This document shows positions 8,645 to 17,148 of a stretch of DNA of 64,000 bases, one piece after another. Each line of letters opens with the position of its first letter. The stretch's first letter is position 1. Below the pieces are notes generated by a model, which had not been told where the DNA came from, made no database searches, and saw only the letters and a list, made by a program, of their open reading frames with translations. Source of the DNA: Arenicellaceae bacterium (GTDB taxonomy: Bacteria; Pseudomonadota; Gammaproteobacteria; Arenicellales; Arenicellaceae); NCBI GenBank assembly GCA_029246505.1, contig JAQWNC010000007.1, forward strand, positions 1 through 64,000, given 5' to 3'. The translations under genes were made by a program, and so were the position numbers.

Positions 8645-9964
8645 ATGGGTCCCGAGGTAATCTTTTATTCGCTGGCGATTTTAATCGCTTTAGTATTGAT
8701 TGGTGTACACATTGGTATAGCGCTCGGCGTATCCAGCGTTCTCGGTGTTTATCTCATTACCAACAACCTGGAAATCGCCTTATCTACACTCGGCACAACC
8801 GCATATGAATCAATTAGAAGCCATACGCTGGCGGTAATCCCATTATTTGTATTAATGGGAGAACTCATTAGTCGATCCGGAGCTGCAACTGATTTATACA
8901 TGCTGTGTGAGCGCGCACTGCGCAGGCTACCTGGTCGTTTAGCTGTTGCGACTGTCATCGGTAATACTGCTTTTGCAGCGGTGTCTGGGGTCGCGATCGC
9001 TTCGGCAGCAACTTTCAGCCGTATTGCCTACCCTGAAATGCAAAAATTGGGGTACAACAGACCCTATTCCTTAGGAGTAATCACCGGCAGCGCTTGCCTC
9101 GGGATGTTAATACCACCAAGCATACTCATGATCATATGGGCCATTCTGACTGAAGGATCGGTGGGCGCACTTTTTATAGCCGGGATTATACCCGGCATTC
9201 TTCTCGGGTTTACCTTCATAAGTTACTGCGTTATCTCTGCCATGCTGAATCCGTCTATTGCGCCGAATGCAGTTGCATCACAAGACGCACAAGTAGAAAA
9301 GGCCGCGGTCAGATCGGAAATCTTCGGCTCATTAGGCGTTCTAACTCTAATCATCATTGTACTAGGCGGCCTATGGGGAGGAGTTTTTACACCCACAGAA
9401 GCAGCAGGGTTTGGTGTACTTAGTAGTATCCTGATCGGTGCGGTGAAGGGAATGCGCCGTAAAGATTTTATGGATGCGATTTATAGCGCAGGCCGGTCAA
9501 CAGCACCGATCATGTTTTTATTAATCGCTGGTTCGTTATACGCGAGATTGTTGGCCATGAGTGGTGGTATCAACCTGGTCCAGGATATGTTTGTCGGATC
9601 CGGCCTATCTGTTATTGGCATGATGCTTATCATGACCGTTGTCTGGCTATTATTGGGTGTACTTATCGATTCCATCTCTGTTGCCCTAATAACCGCACCA
9701 ATCTTTTTTCCAATTGCCGCCGCCGCAGGCTTCGACCAAATTGCATTCGCAATCTATGCGATTCTAGTCATAGAGGCCGGACTATTGACCCCCCCAGTCG
9801 GATTATTAGTGTTTACCGTCAAAGCGGCCATACCCGACCCCACGATAACACTTGGGGAAATATTCAAGGGTGCTATCCCTTATTGGATAATGCTGCTAAC
9901 CGTTGCGATGTTAATTCTGGCTTTTCCTGAGCTAGCCTCCTGGTTACCCAGCAAGGTATTCTAA
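8645..9964 (+). CDS. dctM: TRAP transporter large permease (DctM type)
   Basis: The 439-residue polytopic protein has about 12 membrane helices. Family features include GVHIGIALGVSSVLGVYL near the start, SGVAIASAATFSRIAYPEM, LGMLIPPSILMIIWAILTEGSVG, FTPTEAAGFGV, and the closing LLTPPVGLLVFTVK. It follows dctQ and converges with the dikinase-like gene, with only 5 bases between stops. The substrate cannot be read from the sequence; the neighbouring enzymes suggest an organic acid degraded in the same island. Confidence 0.95.
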   Translation: MGPEVIFYSLAILIALVLIGVHIGIALGVSSVLGVYLITNNLEIALSTLGTTAYESIRSHTLAVIPLFVLMGELISRSGAATDLYMLCERALRRLPGRLAVATVIGNTAFAAVSGVAIASAATFSRIAYPEMQKLGYNRPYSLGVITGSACLGMLIPPSILMIIWAILTEGSVGALFIAGIIPGILLGFTFISYCVISAMLNPSIAPNAVASQDAQVEKAAVRSEIFGSLGVLTLIIIVLGGLWGGVFTPTEAAGFGVLSSILIGAVKGMRRKDFMDAIYSAGRSTAPIMFLLIAGSLYARLLAMSGGINLVQDMFVGSGLSVIGMMLIMTVVWLLLGVLIDSISVALITAPIFFPIAAAAGFDQIAFAIYAILVIEAGLLTPPVGLLVFTVKAAIPDPTITLGEIFKGAIPYWIMLLTVAMLILAFPELASWLPSKVF

Positions 9965-9969
9965 AGGCA

Positions 9970-11253
9970 TTATTTATACCAGCGCACCACACCCATAACC
10001 CCATCGACGCCGACCTGCGCACCATCGGGTATTGTTTCTGTAGCATCAAGGACACCAAGAACCATAGGAATACCACGCTCGCGTGCAAGCGATGCAAGGT
10101 GTGAAGTGCTACCGCCCAACTCTGCTACCACACCTGCAACACGCGGTAGAACCTGACTTAGCGCCGGGCCGGCGACTTTAGTAACCAGAACATCACCAGC
10201 CGCAACTCTCCCTAATTCACATTCACAATTAATTACGCATGCTCTACCACTGCCCCAACCGATGCCGGATGGATGCCCCTTTATCCCAGGGTGTCTTAAC
10301 CAAATCTCCTCCGGAACCACTGCAGCCTCCATTTGCAGCGGTCGTGCTTGAAGCATCTTAAAACCGGTGTCGTCTAACGACCATTCAATTTCTACAGAAG
10401 AACCAAGCAAACCTTCCGCCTTTAGCATCAACTCAGCAAGCACTTTTATTTGGCTTTTATCAAGACATGGTTCAGTTGATAGCTGCTTGGATATCGCCTC
10501 TGCACTTGGCTCCGCATGGTGTTGGCAAGACACACTGTGATCTTTACGACCAGCAGCTACCTCAGATAATTCGCCCTCACGGGTCACCTCGTAGCGGTCA
10601 GGCACAATTTCGCCTTGAGCGATAGCAGAACCGAGCCCCCAAGTCGCTGTTACAGCCATACTTCCGTCAGCCGTAAGACTCATTCCACCACCCGAAACAC
10701 TTGCTTGCACTAACGGTTGAATCACCAATGCCATAGCTGTTTCCGCTGGAGACATGTCATGGGTATCCATATATTGGCGCGCTCTCGATGACCAAAGGGC
10801 AGCCCAGCAGGCACGCACAGCGGTAAGAAAATCCTCCTCGCTTTGCAAACCAAGAAAACTTTCAAATTGCCCGGCAAATAATGAACCCGCGCTGTCTTCC
10901 AATAATGATGATGAACGGACTACTACCGGGATATCGGTATTTTCAGTCAATTCCCTATACGCAGCCAACAATTGCGTACGTACTGGCTCTACGATTGACG
11001 CATCAAAAAGACCGATTCTCACATCAGAGATGTTGCTACGCGCCTCAATAGGGTCTAGTTCCGCTATTTTGCGTGCAAGGTCGTCAAAACCCAATGAAGC
11101 CAACTGCATGCGGTAGGCTTCGGCATCAACCCCGAAACCACCAGCAATCGGTAAACCCGCTTGTCCAAGTAGCGCTTGATTCGCAGCTTTCGGCCCAAAA
11201 CGACTGTCATCGACAGCCGCCGGATCGCTAAGTTTAATTACCAATTGTGTCAT
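9970..11253 (-). CDS. Compact dikinase-like protein: ATP-grasp plus swivelling His domain
   Basis: The 427-residue protein combines a PEP/pyruvate-dikinase ATP-binding domain (FGPKAANQALLGQAGLPIAGG at the start, then PVVVRSSSLLEDSAGSLFAG and WGLGSAIAQGEIVPDRYEV) with a C-terminal phosphohistidine domain, GGSTSHLASLARERGIPM, catalytic His at 385. The PEP-binding TIM barrel of PEP synthase and PpdK is absent, and so is the large substrate domain of rifampicin phosphotransferase. Family knowledge says ATP phosphorylates the His, which then swings to an acceptor; here the acceptor and its domain are unknown. The start at 11253 is chosen because homology begins there; an in-frame start exists at 11322. 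It lies downstream of the M24-like gene on the same strand, 204 bases away. Confidence 0.8.
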   Translation of the reverse strand: MTQLVIKLSDPAAVDDSRFGPKAANQALLGQAGLPIAGGFGVDAEAYRMQLASLGFDDLARKIAELDPIEARSNISDVRIGLFDASIVEPVRTQLLAAYRELTENTDIPVVVRSSSLLEDSAGSLFAGQFESFLGLQSEEDFLTAVRACWAALWSSRARQYMDTHDMSPAETAMALVIQPLVQASVSGGGMSLTADGSMAVTATWGLGSAIAQGEIVPDRYEVTREGELSEVAAGRKDHSVSCQHHAEPSAEAISKQLSTEPCLDKSQIKVLAELMLKAEGLLGSSVEIEWSLDDTGFKMLQARPLQMEAAVVPEEIWLRHPGIKGHPSGIGWGSGRACVINCECELGRVAAGDVLVTKVAGPALSQVLPRVAGVVAELGGSTSHLASLARERGIPMVLGVLDATETIPDGAQVGVDGVMGVVRWYK

Positions 11254-11457
11254 TTTCGATTGATCTCTGAGAAGTTTGCCCACGAACGGGGCACTGTAAA
11301 CAAATACGCTCCAAGCAAACAATGAAATGACACCTTGGTCAATTCATTGCCTACCCGGAGCATCTACATGCAGATCAAGCCAAGCCTGATATTCACTCCC
11401 TACTTCACTCCTTTCAAAAATAAAAAGAGTAATAAGGGTTAGGCTAAAACGGTATTG

Positions 11458-12711
11458 CTATCTATAGCCAGTAATAGGATCAACAACCGTAATCTCTTTA
11501 ACCGGAAAGTTAGAAACAATCTCGACTCTGTCTTCATGTACGATAAGCATCTCTTCAATTCGCACACCAAACTCCAGTGGTTTGCCGTGCTGAGTTTCCA
11601 ACGCGAACACCATACCAGCTTTAATTTCGACCGGGTGATCGAGAGACCAGATGCGCGAAATAACCGGAATATCGTACTGGGCAAGCCCGAGACCATGGCC
11701 CCAAAGATTTGCCGCAGCCTGATCTTCTTCTTCATAACCCCAAATTTTCTTGGCCGATGGCCATTTTTCAGCAATTTCACGTGTTGTAGTGCCAACCTTA
11801 ACCGCATCAATGGAATCATATAGCCATTCCAGCGCCGTAGAGTAATAGTCCTTCATCTCCTGGGTTGGTTCTTTGCCTACACAGTAAGTTCGGTAGTAAC
11901 AAGACTTATAGCCATTCCAGGTAAGAGCGGCCAAATCCATAAACGTAATATCACCTGGCTTAATAATACGATCCGAAAAGTTACGCCAGTTTGGCCAAGT
12001 GTTTGGGCCGGATGAAACGATGACGTCTTCAACATCTTCCATACCAGGAAATGAATACAGGTATTTCATGATGTGGGCAGTCACCTGATTTTCAGTAATA
12101 CCAGGTCGAAGAAACTTCATTGTTTCCCAATGCGCAGCGTCACCGATGGTGCCAACCATACGCATACATTCTTGCTCGTCCTCATTTTTAATGGCACGAG
12201 CCTCCATCATTGGAGTCATACCATCTGTCCAGGTGATACCTGCGTCCTCAAAACCACGGATCATATTAATATCAGTAAAGTCGACGCCAAGCTTCTCACC
12301 TTCAACACCATACCGCTTCATTTCATACAAGATAGCATCGGTAAACTTCTTAACCTGATCTTTAGCCGCACCACCTGCCGCCCCCTTGATCCAACAATAA
12401 GAATAACGAATATTTTCTTCGGGAATCCATGGGCAATGTCGCTTGATCTGAACGCCGATGTCGCCTTGCTCAAACAAGATAGGCGCGCCATCACCACATA
12501 ACAGTGCGTAGCGAAGCCCAGGTTTTAGTCGGCACCAGCCGGGTGTGATCGTGGCAGTGATGTAGCGAATGTTCTCGTCATACATACACAGCATGGCACC
12601 AAGTCCATGCGCCTTCATTCTGGCTCGGGCACTCTCTAATCGATATGTACGCAGTCGTTCCCAGTTAATGCGTTCTTGCCAGTCAACACCAGCCATACCA
12701 AAATCACTCAT
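11458..12711 (-). CDS. M24-family (creatinase/aminopeptidase P-like) protein with an altered metal site
   Basis: The 417-residue protein has a creatinase N-terminal domain (about 15-170) and a pita-bread M24 domain (about 180-405). Of the five canonical metal ligands, four have counterparts: D259 in TFMDLAAL, H339 in WGHGLGLA, E372 in ALETQHG and E386 in VRIEEML. The second Asp is replaced: the usual GY-x-S-D-x-x-RT reads GYKSCYYRT, with C271 at that place. Creatinase also departs from the metal-binding pattern here, so a non-peptidase C-N or other hydrolase is plausible. DddP-type DMSP lyases are also M24 proteins, but their extra motifs were not recognised. The gene is probably in the island operon with the dikinase-like gene. 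Confidence 0.82.
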   Translation of the reverse strand: MSDFGMAGVDWQERINWERLRTYRLESARARMKAHGLGAMLCMYDENIRYITATITPGWCRLKPGLRYALLCGDGAPILFEQGDIGVQIKRHCPWIPEENIRYSYCWIKGAAGGAAKDQVKKFTDAILYEMKRYGVEGEKLGVDFTDINMIRGFEDAGITWTDGMTPMMEARAIKNEDEQECMRMVGTIGDAAHWETMKFLRPGITENQVTAHIMKYLYSFPGMEDVEDVIVSSGPNTWPNWRNFSDRIIKPGDITFMDLAALTWNGYKSCYYRTYCVGKEPTQEMKDYYSTALEWLYDSIDAVKVGTTTREIAEKWPSAKKIWGYEEEDQAAANLWGHGLGLAQYDIPVISRIWSLDHPVEIKAGMVFALETQHGKPLEFGVRIEEMLIVHEDRVEIVSNFPVKEITVVDPITGYR

Positions 12712-13111
12712 ATAAATCTCCTGTCTCTAATTAGGACTATTGGTTAAAACGATTTCTAACCATTTTATATCTGTAACAAAATCTATAACGAGGCCTTGAA
12801 AGCCAACCATGATAGATGCGATCTCACCGGAAAAATGGACCCCGCTCAAGAAGAGCGAAGTTATTATACCTAAGAACTAGATTAGAATGAATGATTTTAA
12901 ACTCCCTGAGCTTAAGCTTTTACATTTTGTTTAAAAACTTCCCAAAGCTAAGCAGTATGCTAGTATCGTTTTTTTACAAGGGGGATCTTTTAGATGGGGC
13001 ATCAAGATTCATTGGGTGGCTCTCTGCAACTTTAGTGGGGCGCATCAAAAATCAACCAGTAAGCAGCGCGTATGCGCGGCAATTAATTTTATTTTAAGAG
13101 GAGTAAGTAGC
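12712..13111. other. Divergent control region between the M24-like and DRE-TIM genes
   Basis: This 400-base AT-rich gap separates two divergent genes and should hold promoters for both. A small GCTC-aagaa-GAGC hairpin lies near 12843-12856. A 68-codon frame at 12891-13097 shows no family features and is not called. No clear operator was identified. The end of the gap contains the AAGAGGAG ribosome binding site of the DRE-TIM gene. Confidence 0.4.
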
Positions 13112-14338
13112 ATGAGTGATACACCGTGGAAAACTGACGACTGTTTTGTAAGCCCTTGGAACTTCGCCCCAGAGGTATTAGAGAACCTCAATTTCCCAAA
13201 GCAGATTAAAATCCATGATGTGACCCTGCGCGATGGAGAGCAACAGACAGGCGTCGCTTTTGATTTTGATGACAAGATTCGTATCGCAGAAGGTCTGGCA
13301 GAAGCCGGTGTACATCGTATTGAGGCAGGTATGCCCGTTGTTTCACCCCAAGATGCTGCAGCAATTACAGAGATTGTAAAACGTGATCTTGGGCCACAAA
13401 TCTTTGCCTTCTCACGTTGCATGATAGACGACGTTAAACGTGCCATCGATACCGGCGTAAAAGGTATTGTAATGGAAGTTCCGTCAAGTGAGCACATCAT
13501 CAAGTATGGCTATCAATGGCCAATGGAAAAAGCCGTAGATTTATCTATCGAATCAACGGCCTTTGCACATGAGCAGGGTCTGGAAGTTGTATTCTTTCCT
13601 ATCGATTTTACTCGTGCAGATATGACCTGGGTATTGAATCTTATTACCAGAGTAGCTGACGAAGGCCACATGGATTCGCTCGCACTGGTTGACACCTTTG
13701 GTGCAACATCTCCTCATGCGATGCAATATTTTGTACGGCAGGTAAAATCAAGGTTTCCGGACACCCCACTTGAAGCCCATTTCCATATGGACTTCGGTAT
13801 GGGTGTTGCCAATACCATAATGGCCTTGGCGGAAGGTGTAGAAGTAGTCCAGTCCACCGTACTAGGTATTGGTGAACGCGCTGGTAACACACCATGGGAA
13901 GAAACAGTACTAGCACTGCTAACACTTTATGGTATCGATGTTGGCGTTAATTATGACAAGCTATACAAACTTGCATTGATGGTCTCGGAAATAGCTAATC
14001 ATCCTATCCCGGCTAGCAGACCAGTAGTTGGTGAACATGCATTCAATGTCGAGTCCGGTATCATTGCAACCTGGCTATTAAACTGTGGTGATGAACGCAT
14101 CACCGAGGTGTTCCCGTATCGACCTTCGCTCATAGGCCGAGATGACCCACAGGTTGTTATGGGTAAAGGGAGTGGTATCGATTCAGTTAAACACTGGCTG
14201 CAACGTGCCAGCATCGAAGCGACAGAAGAGCAGGCAATGGAAGTTTTAGGCGCTGTTAAGTCATGGGGGCTTGAACGCAAATGCCTTATGACACAGGAAG
14301 AGTTTAATGCTTTGGCGAAAGGCGTTTTATCTGCATAA
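13112..14338 (+). CDS. DRE-TIM metallolyase (isopropylmalate/homocitrate synthase-like)
   Basis: The 408-residue protein has the DRE-TIM barrel signature: HDVTLRDGEQQTG with R40 and D41, the HxH metal pair H223/H225 in EAHFHMDFGMG, and the GIGERAGNTPWEE loop typical of 2-isopropylmalate and homocitrate synthases. These enzymes condense acetyl-CoA with a 2-oxoacid, or run the related retro-Claisen cleavage. It lacks the LeuA regulatory domain, and no leuBCD genes are nearby, so a catabolic or specialised role is more likely than leucine synthesis. The ATG at 13112 is chosen for its AAGAGGAG site; an upstream in-frame start at 13016 lacks support. The gene ends before a bidirectional terminator. 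Confidence 0.85.
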   Translation: MSDTPWKTDDCFVSPWNFAPEVLENLNFPKQIKIHDVTLRDGEQQTGVAFDFDDKIRIAEGLAEAGVHRIEAGMPVVSPQDAAAITEIVKRDLGPQIFAFSRCMIDDVKRAIDTGVKGIVMEVPSSEHIIKYGYQWPMEKAVDLSIESTAFAHEQGLEVVFFPIDFTRADMTWVLNLITRVADEGHMDSLALVDTFGATSPHAMQYFVRQVKSRFPDTPLEAHFHMDFGMGVANTIMALAEGVEVVQSTVLGIGERAGNTPWEETVLALLTLYGIDVGVNYDKLYKLALMVSEIANHPIPASRPVVGEHAFNVESGIIATWLLNCGDERITEVFPYRPSLIGRDDPQVVMGKGSGIDSVKHWLQRASIEATEEQAMEVLGAVKSWGLERKCLMTQEEFNALAKGVLSA

Positions 14339-14353
14339 GCTTCTGGCAAGATG

Positions 14354-14387
14354 AAAAAGCCCGGGGATATTTTGCCGGGCTTTTTTT
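14354..14387. terminator. Bidirectional Rho-independent terminator
   Basis: AGCCCGG (14358-14364) and CCGGGCT (14375-14381) form a 7-bp perfect stem with a 10-base loop, with A-tract on the left and a seven-T tract on the right. It can serve both the rightward DRE-TIM gene and the leftward carboxymuconolactone decarboxylase-family gene, which converge on it. Confidence 0.9.
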
Positions 14388-14403
14388 GGCATCCAATTTA
14401 CTT

Positions 14404-14991
14404 CTAAGACGTGGAGGATGCCTTCTCGGCATTTGCTGCAGTCTGCGGATTTAGTTCGCAGGCTTGCTCCCAAGTAATAATATTAAGGGTGCGAACAAAA
14501 CTTCCAGCACCTACATTCTCCGCACACCATAAACCAAGCTCTACAATTTCGGTTTCGGTGAAGTGTTCCTTTAATTCTGCATAAAAAGCGTCGTCATCGG
14601 CTTTGGCAATATCGTGTTTCAAATAATCAGCGAATTGTAAAGCTAGTTTTTCGCGCACACTAAATACATCGCTATTCTGGTAATCCCACACCTGTTGAAT
14701 TTTATCTTCCAGTAATCCAGCGTCTTTGGCAACAGTCGAGCGCACCGTGCTGCAATAACCACAAGTATGTTCAAATGCAATTTTCACTCGGCAAAGTTCC
14801 TTTAAGTCCGCTGGCAATTCGCCCTCAATAACGAACGCGCGCCAATATCGATACCATGCCAAACCGGCGGGACTTTTGAACAACACACGCAGCACGCGAG
14901 CGTCCGGAGAACCGGCTTCCTCAGCTAATTTCAAAAATTCTTTTGCTTCAGCCGTCAGCACTTCGTCGCTAATATATTCTAAACGTGGCAT
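14404..14991 (-). CDS. Carboxymuconolactone decarboxylase/AhpD-family protein
   Basis: The 195-residue helical protein carries the family core LCRVKIAFEHTCGYCSTVRS. The CxxC pair C77/C80 is preceded by E74-H75, as in AhpD-type thiol peroxidase partners. The trailing His of full AhpD motifs is replaced by Arg-Ser, so peroxidase-partner activity is uncertain. Such proteins often accompany catabolic clusters, either as decarboxylases or as redox helpers. It is last in a leftward series with the TRAP binding protein and the small membrane protein. Confidence 0.85.
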   Translation of the reverse strand: MPRLEYISDEVLTAEAKEFLKLAEEAGSPDARVLRVLFKSPAGLAWYRYWRAFVIEGELPADLKELCRVKIAFEHTCGYCSTVRSTVAKDAGLLEDKIQQVWDYQNSDVFSVREKLALQFADYLKHDIAKADDDAFYAELKEHFTETEIVELGLWCAENVGAGSFVRTLNIITWEQACELNPQTAANAEKASSTS

Positions 14992-15081
14992 TACATTCTC
15001 CTAAACAAATCCATTATGGATGGAATTTGTTAACCCTTACTTCGTACGACTAGACCTGAGTCTCGTAATAAGAATTTCCGG

Positions 15082-15567
15082 CTATTGGTAATCAAATTTA
15101 GTGTGCACCTCGGCCGGGAGTACTTCATTTTCATAGTAGCTTCTAAAGTCTTCACTAAATAAGAACTTTCTATCCCGCCAAAATACCTGGAAACCCGATA
15201 AATCTTTGAGGAAATAAAACTGTTCAGTCATTCCATGCCAATGCCTTGGTTCCAGCCCACCCGCACTTTTTAGATAGTACGCGTTCTCATAGAGACGGAA
15301 AAAATTATGCACAATCAGAGTAAAACGAAACTTATCGGCGACATTAATGTTCTCTATATCATGCATGCCGCTGCGAAAAATACCCGAGAGCTCCTCATCT
15401 TGCATCATTAATGTATACAAACTCCGAAATTCTTCCATCAGCTTGTGAGCTACACTTTCCCTTGCCACATCCACATATCCTCTTATCTGCATACCTATAC
15501 AGACAAGTCCCAATATGACGGCAACAACAGCGACCGACACAATAAAATAATATACCTGCTCAGACAT
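15082..15567 (-). CDS. Small membrane-anchored protein of unknown function
   Basis: The 161-residue protein has one N-terminal membrane helix at about residues 5-28 (YYFIVSVAVVAVILGLVCIG) and a soluble part rich in aromatic residues, including RFTLIVHNFFRLYENAYYL and FQVFWRDRKFLF. No family was recognised with certainty. The start at 15567 is preferred over 15630, because the upstream extension would lie inside the terminator hairpin at 15610-15640. It sits between the TRAP binding protein and the AhpD-like gene. No catalytic motif is visible. Confidence 0.7.
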   Translation of the reverse strand: MSEQVYYFIVSVAVVAVILGLVCIGMQIRGYVDVARESVAHKLMEEFRSLYTLMMQDEELSGIFRSGMHDIENINVADKFRFTLIVHNFFRLYENAYYLKSAGGLEPRHWHGMTEQFYFLKDLSGFQVFWRDRKFLFSEDFRSYYENEVLPAEVHTKFDYQ

Positions 15568-15609
15568 GATGCTTGTCCCAACTTGGTTGCGAATCAAAAA
15601 CTTCAGTAT

Positions 15610-15640
15610 AAAAAACCGACACCCATTCATAGGTGCCGGT
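15610..15640 (-). terminator. Rho-independent terminator after the 35-residue reading frame
   Basis: On the minus strand ACCGGCACC and GGTGTCGGT pair with one G-T wobble around an 8-base loop, followed by five to six T. It lies 23 bases after the stop of the small frame at 15664-15771 and 43 bases before the start of the membrane protein, so it separates the two transcription units at least partly. Confidence 0.8.
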
Positions 15641-15663
15641 TCTATTTTAAATGAAAAGCCAGA

Positions 15664-15771
15664 CTAAAAGCGTTTAGTTGCCTCAAGGCCATAGGTGCGT
15701 AGTTTACCACTGGAATGGGCGGTTCCTTCAAACACAATGTTGAAGGTCTTAACATTTGTTGTTTCCTGCAT
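15664..15771 (-). CDS. Possible 35-residue small protein
   Basis: The frame reads MQETTNVKTFNIVFEGTAHS and continues to LRTYGLEATKRF. It lies 73 bases after the TRAP binding-protein gene and is followed directly by a Rho-independent terminator, so it sits in the transcript. A GGTAGAG stretch precedes the ATG. It has no signal peptide or recognised family. It may be a real small protein, or the tail of a decayed gene. Confidence 0.4.
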   Translation of the reverse strand: MQETTNVKTFNIVFEGTAHSSGKLRTYGLEATKRF

Positions 15772-15844
15772 AGATCACTCTACCTATTTAGGTCAGTTAT
15801 TACGTTTTACTCGTGATTCTTAGATGCCAAGACCAACCTAAAAC

Positions 15845-16930
15845 TCAATCTATTACATAGTTAACTGGCCATTGGTATCCACCTTCCGCGACTTCATCTA
15901 TATAGCCACGCATGATTTCTGTACCTGGCATGCCACGTCCATTTGCGTCTTGAGCCATCTGATTAGGAAAATCTGCCAAGGAATTACCCCAGCCTTGCCT
16001 AACTTCCTCCGGCAATACACTGATGGTAGCACTAGAGCTTTCTAAACTGTCCAGTCCAGCGGTCTGAGCTATCTCCAATGCCTCTGCTGCTACTACTTCA
16101 TATTCCTGCGAAACCTCTATAACGATTGCTCGTACTTCGGCGGGTAAATTCTGCAAAGAATCATTATTCATAGTCATAATCACTGCACCGCCAATGGCAC
16201 CGAATCCTATTAAGGTATAGTACGGGGCAGGCTCATAGAATTTATAGCTATAATAAGCTGAGGGAAACATTAGCCAGCCGTCATATACGCCTGTTTGCAT
16301 TGCTAAGTAACCGTCAGGCAAAGTAGATTGCACAGGAATCACTCCAGCAAACTCTAGCCACGGAAGATTAGGACCCGCACCCCCAATTTTGACTCCTATT
16401 AGGTCATCGATACTGCTCCAGGGCATGGTGGTTCCGAGGTGGTAATTATCATAGCCGTTTATGGCCAGCAACTGCTGCCCGTAAAGATCAGTCAACTGAT
16501 TCTCAAGCCATGGGTACTTATCATAGACCTTTCGAGCGACCTGTATTGCTTGAACCGCGTCCTGAGGACCAAAAGGCGCGTAATAAGCAAAATTATGAAG
16601 AAAAAGTTTTGCTGGCTCGAAACATACGCAATATGCGCCAATATCTAAGATACCGTTTTGTACCGCTTCAAGAGTTTCCGCAACCTGCGCGATCGAACCA
16701 CCGTAACCTTCAACAAAATTAATCGTGTATTCGGTTTCTGCCGCCACTCGGCGCTTAACCTCTGGCACGAAGAAATCTCGCATTTGCGTAGCATAAACGG
16801 ATGGCCCGGCAGGATGGCCGGCACCAATTCTTACCGTTAATGAACTAGACTCTGAACAACCGTACAGAAAAATCGTCCCGATCAAGGCCGTTAACAGGGC
16901 CGCGGGTTTTAACAGGCCTTTATGCATCAT
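15845..16930 (-). CDS. dctP: TRAP transporter substrate-binding lipoprotein (DctP/TAXI class)
   Basis: The 361-residue precursor has a lipoprotein signal with lipobox LYGC at residues 22-25, so it is anchored by C25. The mature part has the binding-protein pattern: VRIGAGHPAGPSVYATQM at the start, VEGYGGSIAQVAETLEAVQNGILDIG, and DLIGVKIGGAGPNLPWLE. It binds the substrate for a TRAP permease. The only permease genes in the window are dctQ-dctM at 8105-9964, about 6 kb away across the same island, so the three probably form one transporter split by catabolic genes. Confidence 0.9.
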   Translation of the reverse strand: MMHKGLLKPAALLTALIGTIFLYGCSESSSLTVRIGAGHPAGPSVYATQMRDFFVPEVKRRVAAETEYTINFVEGYGGSIAQVAETLEAVQNGILDIGAYCVCFEPAKLFLHNFAYYAPFGPQDAVQAIQVARKVYDKYPWLENQLTDLYGQQLLAINGYDNYHLGTTMPWSSIDDLIGVKIGGAGPNLPWLEFAGVIPVQSTLPDGYLAMQTGVYDGWLMFPSAYYSYKFYEPAPYYTLIGFGAIGGAVIMTMNNDSLQNLPAEVRAIVIEVSQEYEVVAAEALEIAQTAGLDSLESSSATISVLPEEVRQGWGNSLADFPNQMAQDANGRGMPGTEIMRGYIDEVAEGGYQWPVNYVID

Positions 16931-17148
16931 TACTCACTCCTACATTTATTTATATTAAAATTATATGCGTCTTGCAGTTAAACCATAGCCACTTCATTGA
17001 GCGCAGTTTTTATTACACCAACATAATTATCGCGCAAAACAGTATCACGAATACTATCTATGCTCACTGATATAATAAATCTTGAATAGTAATAATCCTT
17101 AGCAATAAACTGTCTCTTTGACCTTGTGCCTACATGAGGAACGACACT

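Noticed and set aside
11458-12711. Identity as a DddP-type DMSP lyase
   Set aside because: The M24 fold fits, but the metal-site motif GYKSCYYRT differs from the Asp-containing DddP motif, and the sequence does not otherwise match closely by eye.
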